Of a DNA stretch of 39,208 bases, positions 14,663-21,830 are shown one piece after another. Position 1 is the first letter of the stretch. Each line of letters begins with the position of its first letter. The notes under the pieces were generated by a model. The model worked only from the letters and a program-made list of their open reading frames with translations. It made no database searches and had not been told where the DNA came from. A program made the translations under genes and the position numbers. Origin of the DNA: Gemmatimonadota bacterium (GTDB lineage: Bacteria; Gemmatimonadota; Gemmatimonadetes; Palauibacterales; KS3-K002); NCBI GenBank assembly GCA_020344015.1, contig CP070812.1, forward strand, positions 2,334,617 to 2,373,824, given 5' to 3'.

Positions 14663-15259
14663 TCAATCGGCCTCCCGCACCATCGCCTCCAGCGCGACGC
14701 CGGGACAGATGGCCGTGCGGATGTAGTCGATCAGGTTCATTGCCAGGCCGCGGATCCGCCTCTCGGTCCGTTCGTCCCGCACGCTGCCTGCCTCGTCGAA
14801 GACATCCCGCACCTTCGCCACCGAGACCGGCCCCGGCAGCACGATCGCGCCCACGTGCGAGCAGACGCCGCGCAAGTTCTCCAGAGCCTTGATCGCTCCG
14901 ATCTGGCCCGCCGCCACTCCCAGCAGCGCCACCGGTTTGCCGGCGAGGGCCGAGGGGAAGCCGAGGTTCTCGATCACCAACTTGATCACGCTGGAATAGC
15001 CGCCGTGGTACTCCGGGGTAGACAGGATCACACCCGTGGCCCGTGCCACGCGCTCCTGCAACCCTTTGGCGTCTGAGGCGGCGCTGTCCGTACCGGGTAG
15101 GGGTAGGTTCAGCTGGGCCGGGTCGATGAGGTCGAGCTCGATATCCGGATGCTTCCTTATCTCGTCCGCGACTAGCGCCACCGCCTTCGACGTGTAGTTG
15201 CCCGGCCGTACGCTACCGATCACCACAGCAATTCGGATTCCGTCAGACTGCGAGTTCAC
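14663..15259 (-). CDS. NADPH-dependent FMN reductase (flavodoxin-like)
   Basis: This 198-residue protein starts at GTG 15259 with GGAGG 6 nt upstream. IAVVIGSVRPGNYTSK is the FMN phosphate-binding loop and TPEYHGGYSSVIKLVIENL the second FMN loop of the NAD(P)H:FMN/quinone reductase family (ChrR, azoreductase and ArsH-like enzymes). The length is usual. It probably reduces quinones, azo compounds or metals with NAD(P)H in the cytosol. It lies 179 nt downstream of the efflux permease gene on the same strand. Co-expression with the efflux genes is possible, but the gap contains a GC hairpin (near 15389-15411) and its own Shine-Dalgarno, so independent expression cannot be excluded. Exact substrate is unknown. 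Confidence 0.88.
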   Translation of the reverse strand: MNSQSDGIRIAVVIGSVRPGNYTSKAVALVADEIRKHPDIELDLIDPAQLNLPLPGTDSAASDAKGLQERVARATGVILSTPEYHGGYSSVIKLVIENLGFPSALAGKPVALLGVAAGQIGAIKALENLRGVCSHVGAIVLPGPVSVAKVRDVFDEAGSVRDERTERRIRGLAMNLIDYIRTAICPGVALEAMVREAD

Positions 15260-15438
15260 CTTGTCCTCCGTTCTGCTTCGCTGCTCCCCTCATCGCTCGC
15301 GTTCTCCCGTCAAGCTAACTCGGCCTTACCGTTTGAGGTTTCTGGCGCGCGTCGGATGTTGGTATCAGGGAAGCGGGTCTGGCTCGTTGCGCGGCGTCGC
15401 CGCAACGCTGGCAGAGAGAACTTGGACGGGTGGGGAAG

Positions 15439-16653
15439 TTACTCGTAACGCAACGCTTCGATCGGATCGAGTAGCGACGCCCGTCGCGCGGGCCATGCTC
15501 CGAAGAACAGTCCCACCGCGGCGCTGAACAGCACCGCGACGAGCACGGCTCCCGGTGAAACGAACGTGGCCCAGTTGGCGAGCCTCGAGAGTGCGACCGC
15601 GCCGCCCGCGCCGACGACGATGCCGACGGTACCGCCCATCAGGCAAAGGACCAGCGCCTCGATCAGAAACTGCATCAGGATGTTGCGCCGGGTCGCACCC
15701 ATCGCCTTGCGGACCCCGATCTCGCGGGTCCGCTCCGACACGGACACGAGCATGATGTTCATGATGCCGATGCCGCCGACCAGCAGGCTCACCGCTGCGA
15801 TCGCGCCCAACAAGAATGTGAAGGTGCGTGTGGTCTCCTCGTAGGTCTCGAGGAATTCGGCGCGGTTACGGATCTGGAAGTCGTTGTCGCGGCCGGGGGG
15901 GATGCCGTGTTCCGTGCGAAGTACCCCCTCGATCTCGATCATCGCGACGTTCATCGAGTCGGGATGCACGACCTGAACGGTGATCGAGTTGACACGGTCG
16001 CTGCCGAAGATTCGGTACTGGGCGGTCTGAAGCGGGATCCAGATCTGCTCGTCTGGGTCGCGCCAGCTGCTCGTCGAACCCTTCTCCGCCATGATGCCGA
16101 TGATCTCGAACGGGACACCGCGGATCAGGATCTGCTGGCCGATCATGGCCACGGCGTTCGCGTCGAGCATCTCGGGGACGGCGCTGCCGAGCACCGCGAC
16201 CCGCTTGCGCGCGATCCCGTCCCCGGCGGTGAACATCCTTCCGGCCGCGACCTCATAGTTATTGACCGGTAAGTACTCCGGGACCGTGCCGAGAACGTTC
16301 ACGTTGATGTTCCGGTTCCCGTACTCGACCTGCTGGTTACGACTCAGTTCGGGTATCACAGCGCTTAGCAGAGTCGCTTCACTACTCAATGCCACCGCGT
16401 CGTCTGTGGTGAGGCTCACCCGCTCGGCACTGGCGACGCCGCGCATAAAGGATTGCCCCGCGTAGACCGACAGCAGGTTGGTGCCGAGTGCTGCGATTCG
16501 GTCCTGCACCGCTTTTTGCGCCCCGCTACCGAGTGCGACCATCGTGATCACCGCGCCGACGCCGATGACGATCCCGAGCATGGTCAGGAAGGAGCGCAGT
16601 TTGTTTGCCTGGACAGCGCTGAGTGCCACCCTGAGAATCTCTGTGAAGAGCAT
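15439..16653 (-). CDS. MacB/FtsX-type ABC transporter permease
   Basis: The 404 residues give the standard layout of a stand-alone MacB-like permease: a first transmembrane helix (RSFLTMLGIVIGVGAVITMVA) with the family motif near the N-terminus, a large periplasmic MacB_PCD domain (about 50-270), and three C-terminal helices of the FtsX domain (FLLGAIAAVSLLVGGIGIMN, MSVSERTREIGVRKAMGATR coupling loop, ALVLCLMGGTVGIVVGAGG). It has no nucleotide-binding domain, so it needs a separate ATPase. It starts 12 nt after the adaptor gene and is translated in the same operon. It works as a mechanotransmission permease passing energy to the TolC-linked adaptor. Substrate is unknown. Confidence 0.92.
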   Translation of the reverse strand: MLFTEILRVALSAVQANKLRSFLTMLGIVIGVGAVITMVALGSGAQKAVQDRIAALGTNLLSVYAGQSFMRGVASAERVSLTTDDAVALSSEATLLSAVIPELSRNQQVEYGNRNINVNVLGTVPEYLPVNNYEVAAGRMFTAGDGIARKRVAVLGSAVPEMLDANAVAMIGQQILIRGVPFEIIGIMAEKGSTSSWRDPDEQIWIPLQTAQYRIFGSDRVNSITVQVVHPDSMNVAMIEIEGVLRTEHGIPPGRDNDFQIRNRAEFLETYEETTRTFTFLLGAIAAVSLLVGGIGIMNIMLVSVSERTREIGVRKAMGATRRNILMQFLIEALVLCLMGGTVGIVVGAGGAVALSRLANWATFVSPGAVLVAVLFSAAVGLFFGAWPARRASLLDPIEALRYE

Positions 16654-16665
16654 TGGCTGCTCCGC

Positions 16666-18198
16666 CTATCTCGTCTGTACGCCGGGCACGCCGCCGGCTC
16701 GGCGCGCCGCCCGCTCTTGCCACTCCTGCTGGCTCGCCAGCAGGCTGGCACTCGGCAGCACCAGCACGGTGTCGCCCTCGCTCAGACCGGACAACACCTC
16801 GGAATAGTCGAGGTCGGTGAGGCCCGTGCGGACAGGGACGGGAGTGGGGACCCCGTTGCGCATCGCGAACACGATGTAGCTGCCGCCAATGAGGGCGGCG
16901 TCGGTGGCGCTGGGCCCTTGCCCGCGAGCACCGGGGCCGCCCTGACCGCCGAACCCGCCTCGCCCACGGCCGCCGGCGGCCCTCAGTTGCTGCATCAGCG
17001 CGCGCTCCTCGTCTGTGAGCGACTGGAATGCGGAACGCATGTCGCTGGCGCCCTCGAGCTTCGCCGACAGTGCCCGAACCGCTTCCGCGTCGACGCCCTC
17101 AGGGAGCGGAATCTCACGCCCGCGCCAGGTGACGGTCTCACCGCCGGCGCTCTCCTGCGCGGCGGCGCCTTCCTCCGAGGCGGCGCCGCTGCCGCGCCCC
17201 CGGGCCGGCCGCCGTGCCGCGGCGATCTGCTCTTGGACGGCTTCGGGATCGAGCCCGAGGACCTCTGCCGCCGAGCCGACGTCACGGTCGGTTCGCAGCG
17301 CCGTGTTAGGTACCGCCAGAACACCCTGTCGGTCGCCGACGTGGACTTCGACTTCCGAGTTCATCCCCGGCTTGAGCAGGCCGGCGGTGTTGGGGATCCG
17401 CACCAGGACCGGGAACATGGTCACGTTCTGCGTCACGGTGGCTAGCGGCTCGATCTTGAGCACGCGACCCTGGAAGGGCCGGTTCTGGTACGCGTCAACC
17501 GTGATGGTGACCGCCATACCGGGCTGGATCTTACCGATGTCGGTCTCATCGACCAGGGCGCGAACCTGGACGGTGTCGAGGTTCGCCATCTGCATCAGAA
17601 CCGTTCCACCACCGACCTGGGCGGTCGCAGAGGAGATGACGCTGCCGACCTCGACGTTCTTCACTATGATGACGCCCGAGATCGGCGCCTTCACCTCCGT
17701 GTCCTCGGCGGCGATCTCCGCGTCGGCCAGCGAGCGCTCCGCCCGCACCAGCTGCGCCTGGGCACTGGCCACGGCCAGCCTCGAATCCTCGTACTCCTGC
17801 TCGGTGATCGATTGTGTGCGGTGCAGCTCCTCCGAACGACGCAGCTTCGCCTGGGCGTTCTCGAGTTGGGCCTCTGCGAGTACCAAATCGGCCCGGGCCT
17901 GACGCAGCTGCGCCTGCGGGACCCGCGGGTCCACCCGAACCAGCAGCTCGTCGGCGGTCACATGGTCGCCGGTCTCGACCCGCATCTCGAAGATCTCTCC
18001 CGAAGCCTTCGACTTGACCTCGACGGTGGTGATCGGTTCGACGACGCCGGCGGCGCTGGCCGAGACCACGATATCCCGAGTCGATATCGGGACCAGTCGA
18101 TAGACGGGGCCGACCTCATCATCGCCGTTGCGGAGGATGAACGCAGCGACGACGACGATGGCTGCGACGGCCAGAACGATGAGTCCGATGCGCTTCAT
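16666..18198 (-). CDS. MacA/HlyD-family efflux adaptor with a large insertion
   Basis: This 510-residue periplasmic adaptor has an N-terminal anchor (IGLIVLAVAAIVVVAAFIL), a lipoyl half (VEVKSKASGEIFEMRVETGD), a coiled-coil hairpin (about 95-165), the second lipoyl half (VKAPISGVIIVKNVEVG) and a beta-barrel (VRALVDETDIGKIQPG). Between about residues 304 and 436 lies an extra region: a helical part (QSLTDEERALMQQLRAAGG) and a Gly/Arg-rich stretch (GRGRGGFGGQGG). The membrane-proximal strand (YIVFAMRNGVPTPVPVRTG) resumes after it. Typical MacA proteins have 370-400 residues, so the insertion explains the excess. Its start overlaps the tolC-like stop by one base (TAATG), indicating coupling. Confidence 0.9.
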   Translation of the reverse strand: MKRIGLIVLAVAAIVVVAAFILRNGDDEVGPVYRLVPISTRDIVVSASAAGVVEPITTVEVKSKASGEIFEMRVETGDHVTADELLVRVDPRVPQAQLRQARADLVLAEAQLENAQAKLRRSEELHRTQSITEQEYEDSRLAVASAQAQLVRAERSLADAEIAAEDTEVKAPISGVIIVKNVEVGSVISSATAQVGGGTVLMQMANLDTVQVRALVDETDIGKIQPGMAVTITVDAYQNRPFQGRVLKIEPLATVTQNVTMFPVLVRIPNTAGLLKPGMNSEVEVHVGDRQGVLAVPNTALRTDRDVGSAAEVLGLDPEAVQEQIAAARRPARGRGSGAASEEGAAAQESAGGETVTWRGREIPLPEGVDAEAVRALSAKLEGASDMRSAFQSLTDEERALMQQLRAAGGRGRGGFGGQGGPGARGQGPSATDAALIGGSYIVFAMRNGVPTPVPVRTGLTDLDYSEVLSGLSEGDTVLVLPSASLLASQQEWQERAARRAGGVPGVQTR

Positions 18199-19484
18199 TA
18201 CAGCTCCCTCCCGATGAGAGCCTCGATCTGTGCCTTAGCTGTTTGATAGTCAAAGCGAGCCTGAATGATATCGACCTCGGCCTGGTCCAGGTTGATCTGT
18301 GACAAGAGTACATCGAGGATCGTCGAGTTTCCGACTCGATACCGCTCCTGTTGAACTCGCAGGTCCTCCTCGGAGGCCGCCCGGTTGCCCCGGGCGATCT
18401 CCAAGCTGATCTGGGCCGCCCTCAGAGCTGCCAGCTGCTGGATCAGCGAGGCGTTGACCTGCCGGCGAGCCTCCGCGGCCTGCGCCCGGGCATTATCCCG
18501 GGAAACGGCGCTCCGGGCGCGATTGGTTTCCCGGTTGAATCCGTTGAACAACGACCACGACACCGACAGGCGGATAGACCAGCTGGAATTCCAATTGAGG
18601 AACTCGTTGCCCGACCAGGAATACGAGCCCGACGTGGATACTCTTGGTAGGTAAGGAGCGAATGAAGCTGCGTAATTGGCTTCTGCGGCTCGCTGGTTCG
18701 CATCGGCTTGAAGTACCGAAGGAGATGCGGCATACGCCTCCTGGCGGATCGCCGTGGTGTCGATTTCCACTGGATCGAGCAGCCGCTCGTCATATATCGC
18801 ACTGACGCTGCCATCGACTCCGATCAAGCGGGCCAGGTTCGCCTCTGCCGTGGCCAGCCCGGTTTCCGCGTTCAGCAGCTGAAGGCGTGCGTTCGCCAAC
18901 TCCACGCTCGAGCGCAGAGTGTCCGACCGGGTAGCGGTGCCGGCGGCCAGCATGTCCTTGGAGACCTTGAGCTGCTCCAGAGCCCGCTCGATACGCGTCT
19001 CCGAGACGCGCACCAACTCCTCGGCGGCCAGCGCGCCGAAGAACATCTGCTTCACCTGCAGGATGGTCTGGAATCTTTGATTGACCAGAGACGCCTCGGC
19101 GGCTAGGGCGTCGGCATTCGCAGCCCGACCGTCATAATAGCGACTCAGCCCGTCGAACAGCGTCAAGCTCGAGCTGATACCGGCCGAGTACGAAACACTC
19201 GAGCCCAGGACCTCTCGCTGCGTATTTTGGTCGTAGCGCCGCGTCGAGCTTCTGCTGGTGCCCCCCGACGTGTTCAGGCTGGGCAGCCAACTCCCGATGA
19301 CCTGGCGTTTAGCAGCTGCCGCGTTCGTCACCTGGCCGCGGGCCTGAACCATGGCGGGCTGCACCCGGAGGGCCATGTCCACGGCCTCGTCCAGGGTCAC
19401 GGCGCTCTGCTGGGCTGCCCCCGGCTGTGCCCAAACCAGCTGCACTATCAGGCCGAGCCCGCTGGTAGTGATTCTCGCTCGCAC
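18198..19484 (-). CDS. TolC-family outer-membrane efflux protein
   Basis: A start at GTG 19484 is chosen: GGAGA lies 9 nt upstream, a signal peptide (ITTSGLGLIVQLVWAQPGAAQQ) follows, and the 428-residue length is normal, whereas the longest in-frame extension gives an odd Pro/Arg-rich leader. The body has two OEP repeats with long helices (VTLDEAVDMALRVQPAMVQA, ...LQLLNAETGLATAEANLARLIG in the first; AAQISLEIARGNRAASEEDLR and LDVLLSQINLDQAEVDIIQA in the second). It forms the outer-membrane trimeric channel of a tripartite efflux pump with the adaptor and permease encoded downstream. Confidence 0.9.
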   Translation of the reverse strand: MRARITTSGLGLIVQLVWAQPGAAQQSAVTLDEAVDMALRVQPAMVQARGQVTNAAAAKRQVIGSWLPSLNTSGGTSRSSTRRYDQNTQREVLGSSVSYSAGISSSLTLFDGLSRYYDGRAANADALAAEASLVNQRFQTILQVKQMFFGALAAEELVRVSETRIERALEQLKVSKDMLAAGTATRSDTLRSSVELANARLQLLNAETGLATAEANLARLIGVDGSVSAIYDERLLDPVEIDTTAIRQEAYAASPSVLQADANQRAAEANYAASFAPYLPRVSTSGSYSWSGNEFLNWNSSWSIRLSVSWSLFNGFNRETNRARSAVSRDNARAQAAEARRQVNASLIQQLAALRAAQISLEIARGNRAASEEDLRVQQERYRVGNSTILDVLLSQINLDQAEVDIIQARFDYQTAKAQIEALIGREL

Positions 19485-20030
19485 GTTTCCTGTCTCCACT
19501 GCTATGTAAACTGCGTTTCGCGAGTTCGCGAGGTCTCTTGTAATGACAGCTGAGAAGCGTGAAGCGTTGAGGGCCGCGGCGCATGAGCCTGGGTGCGGTG
19601 TGGAACGGCGCGGCGGAACCCCGGCCGCAGAGTGGCCGCAGCGACGAGGCGGAGGAGAGCATGGGGCCCCGCCTCTTGGGATCGGTCGGAATGACCGAAT
19701 TTCGAGCTTCTCGGAACTCGTGTCCGACCCGGCGGGCGGGTCGCGGGCGTGGCGGCTCCGCGTTCTAGTCACCTAATCCTCTGTAATATATCGACTTAGG
19801 AAGATTGTCCGATCGGCGAGCTCGGTGGCGGCGCTTTGCACAGTTTTTGCAAACTTTGCCGTTGCCCGGTGCCCCGAGGCGTCGGATGCCGTCGCCTCAC
19901 CCGCCCATGGCACCGTGGTTCCCGCTGAGAATAGTGAAGCCCGGCCTCGTGGAGAACTCTGGACCCGGCAGGTCCGCTCCCACCGGGGCCCTGTCCCGCC
20001 AAATACACGCTCTACGAGGAGGAGCTAGTG
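19485..20030. promoter_or_regulatory. Divergent intergenic region of 546 nt
   Basis: It separates the leftward efflux operon from a rightward secreted-protein gene. Noted content: the tandem TTCGCGAG pair (19517-19532), a small hairpin CGGTC-GGAAT-GACCG (about 19685-19699), and TTTGCA...TGCAAA (about 19837-19855). No gene is supported; the open frames here lack starts or protein-like composition. Confidence 0.5.
19517..19532 (-). promoter_or_regulatory. Tandem CTCGCGAA operator-like pair upstream of the efflux operon
   Basis: Two perfect head-to-tail copies of an 8-mer (TTCGCGAG on the plus strand), each containing palindromic TCGCGA, lie 33-48 nt upstream of the tolC-like start. On the minus strand a TTTACAT box (about 19510-19504) follows them, in the place of a -10 element, so the pair would cover the -35 zone. 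A repressor or activator site is plausible; no regulator gene is adjacent. Confidence 0.4.
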
Positions 20031-20516
20031 ATGAGGAGATCGACAGCTATCCTGTTGGGCGCGCTGGTCGCGCTCCTGGCCCCTGTACAGGATGCCGTCG
20101 CTCAGCAGACGCGGGGCAACGGCGACGGGGCGGTAACCTACCAGGTCAGGAACGAGCGGATGTTCAGTATCGCCGCCTGTGGTGAGGCAGTTGACATCGC
20201 CGGGTGGGTCGAGATCAAGCGCGTTCAGGTAGCGCGCGGCCGAGACCACTCGGGTGTTGCGTTCCATGTCAATGGTAAGGGTGAGGGGGTGAGCATCACG
20301 AGCGGTGCCAAGTATAGGTGGCACGCCAACACCCTGATGCGTATCACGGGGTCTGAGTGGGACGGTCAGTACTCGAATCAGACTCACCAGCGGATTCGCG
20401 TCATCGGGCAGGGCGACGCCCCGAACTTCACCTCAAACCTGCACATGCACCTCACCAAGAATAGCAACGGCGAGATTACGACCCGGTTCTACGTCTCAGA
20501 TACAACCTGTAACTGA
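20031..20516 (+). CDS. Secreted hypothetical protein
   Basis: The 161-residue frame is started at ATG 20031, since GGAGGAG lies 6-7 nt before it (a GTG one codon earlier is also in frame). A Sec signal ends QDAVAQQ. The mature part is beta-rich: VTYQVRNERMFSIAACGEAVDI, VEIKRVQVARGRDHSGVAFHVNGKGEGVS, YRWHANTLMRITG, then ITTRFYVSDTTCN at the end. Two Cys residues, one early and one at the penultimate position, could close a disulfide. I do not recognise the family. It is a monocistronic unit, with a strong terminator 29 nt after the stop. Confidence 0.72.
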   Translation: MRRSTAILLGALVALLAPVQDAVAQQTRGNGDGAVTYQVRNERMFSIAACGEAVDIAGWVEIKRVQVARGRDHSGVAFHVNGKGEGVSITSGAKYRWHANTLMRITGSEWDGQYSNQTHQRIRVIGQGDAPNFTSNLHMHLTKNSNGEITTRFYVSDTTCN

Positions 20517-20544
20517 GCCGACCGGGACGCGACGTCCACCGGAG

Positions 20545-20574
20545 AGCGGCCGCAGCCACGCGGCCGCTTTCTTT
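20545..20574 (+). terminator. Rho-independent terminator
   Basis: AGCGGCCGC, loop AGCCAC, GCGGCCGCT, then TTTCTTTT. The 9-bp GC stem with a T-rich tail ends the 20031 gene, and the downstream convergent gene ends just beyond. Confidence 0.85.
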
Positions 20575-20602
20575 TGTGCGTTTTCTTGGAATAGCAGGCC
20601 TG

Positions 20603-21598
20603 CTACTGCGTATAGCCCTCGAAGAACGTGGAACGTCTGCCGGCCTCCAGGATTTCCTCGGGCGAAGCGTTGCCGCCGCTCATCTGGAGGACCACCATCT
20701 TGCCGGCAAGCTCGTCTCTCAACCTGTAAGCAGCCGCTATCGTCGCCGCCCCGGCTCCTTCGGCGAGGTTGTGGGTGTAATAGAACGCTGCGCCGATGCC
20801 ATCGTAGATTTCCTCCTCGCTGAGCAGCACGAAATCGTCCAATCCGTCCTTATAAATCTTGAACGGCACCTCGTATGCCTTGCCCGTCGCGAACCCTCCC
20901 GCGAACGTGATGTTGGGGGCGTGGCAGATACGTCCCTCTCGCCACGACTGGTACGCCGCCGGCGAGCATTCCGCCTGGACGGCGATGATCCTCACGCCGG
21001 GACACAGGGCGCGAAATACCGTCACGGCCGCCGCCGCCTCGCTGCCGGCGCCCAGCGGGACGATCACCACGTCCAGGTCGGGAAGATCCTCTGCGATCTC
21101 CAGAAAGCCGGTGCCGACGCCGTTGATCAGAAGCGGCTCGTCTGCGGGATGCGCGTAGTAAAGACCTCGCTCCTGGCACAGCGCCTCCACGGCGTGAGAC
21201 GCTTCCTCGAACGTGCTGCCTGCCTCCACCAGCTCGGCGCCGCACTCACGAATCGCGCGGACCTTGGTCGGATTGCTGTTCTCGGGCACGACCACCACCG
21301 CATCCAGCCCGAACCAGCTGGCCGAGGTCGCAATCGACAGCCCGTGGTTACCGGTCGAAAACGTTATGACTCCCTTCACGCCCTTCCGCCTCAGGTGCGA
21401 CATCAGATTGATGCCGCCGCGGATCTTGAACGTGCCCGTTGGATTGTGGTTCTCGTGCTTCACGTGGACGTCGGCGCCTATCAACTTCGAGAGTCCCTCG
21501 TAGCGGATCAGTTGGGTCGACCTGGCGAGGGCGCCGACTACCACTCGGGATCTCAAGACCTCCGATATCGAGATCGGGTACTGCTTCAGCTCTTCCAT
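20603..21598 (-). CDS. PLP-dependent threonine/serine dehydratase-like enzyme
   Basis: 331 residues from the ATG at 21598 (an upstream TTG is in frame but no better supported). The fold-type II motifs are present: HENHNPTGTFKIRGG with the PLP lysine Lys58, FSTGNHGLSIA (phosphate/carboxylate loop), VVPENSNPTKVRAIRECGAE, VPLGAGSEAAA (phosphate-binding Gly loop) and a C-terminal MSGGNAS contacting the PLP pyridine nitrogen. It lacks a regulatory ACT domain, so it belongs with catabolic or hydroxyaspartate-type ammonia-lyases rather than biosynthetic IlvA. It deaminates a hydroxy amino acid to a keto acid and ammonia in the cytosol; the exact substrate is open. It is divergent from the S9A peptidase gene. 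Confidence 0.87.
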   Translation of the reverse strand: MEELKQYPISISEVLRSRVVVGALARSTQLIRYEGLSKLIGADVHVKHENHNPTGTFKIRGGINLMSHLRRKGVKGVITFSTGNHGLSIATSASWFGLDAVVVVPENSNPTKVRAIRECGAELVEAGSTFEEASHAVEALCQERGLYYAHPADEPLLINGVGTGFLEIAEDLPDLDVVIVPLGAGSEAAAAVTVFRALCPGVRIIAVQAECSPAAYQSWREGRICHAPNITFAGGFATGKAYEVPFKIYKDGLDDFVLLSEEEIYDGIGAAFYYTHNLAEGAGAATIAAAYRLRDELAGKMVVLQMSGGNASPEEILEAGRRSTFFEGYTQ

Positions 21599-21604
21599 GT
21601 CCAA

Positions 21605-21830
21605 GAAGCCGCGTACATGCGCAAGGCGATTATGAACTGCCGATCAGTACAAACCAGAGTGCCTCACTATATGGAAACGAGAACGCGAAGGCAAAAGGCT
21701 CTAGGACCGTTACCTGGTCCCCGAATCCTGCGAGCTGAGCCCCGGGGCAATTGTTGCCCGTTCGGTGGACGCCTATCTTGATAAGACAGCCAAAATCAAA
21801 ACGAGCGCATTTCAACCGAGGAGGCAGGCC
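21605..21830. promoter_or_regulatory. Divergent promoter region with inverted repeat
   Basis: This lies between the dehydratase gene and the S9A peptidase gene. GGGCAA-TTG-TTGCCC (21745-21759) is a perfect inverted repeat, about 70 nt before the peptidase start; GGACC-GTTACCT-GGTCC lies near 21704. AGGAGGC precedes ATG 21831. The palindrome is a candidate operator. Confidence 0.4.

Noticed and set aside
20576..21781. 401-codon plus-strand frame opposite the dehydratase gene
   Set aside because: It is a shadow; the minus strand has complete PLP-enzyme motifs while this frame has an unnatural Arg/His/Gln-rich composition.
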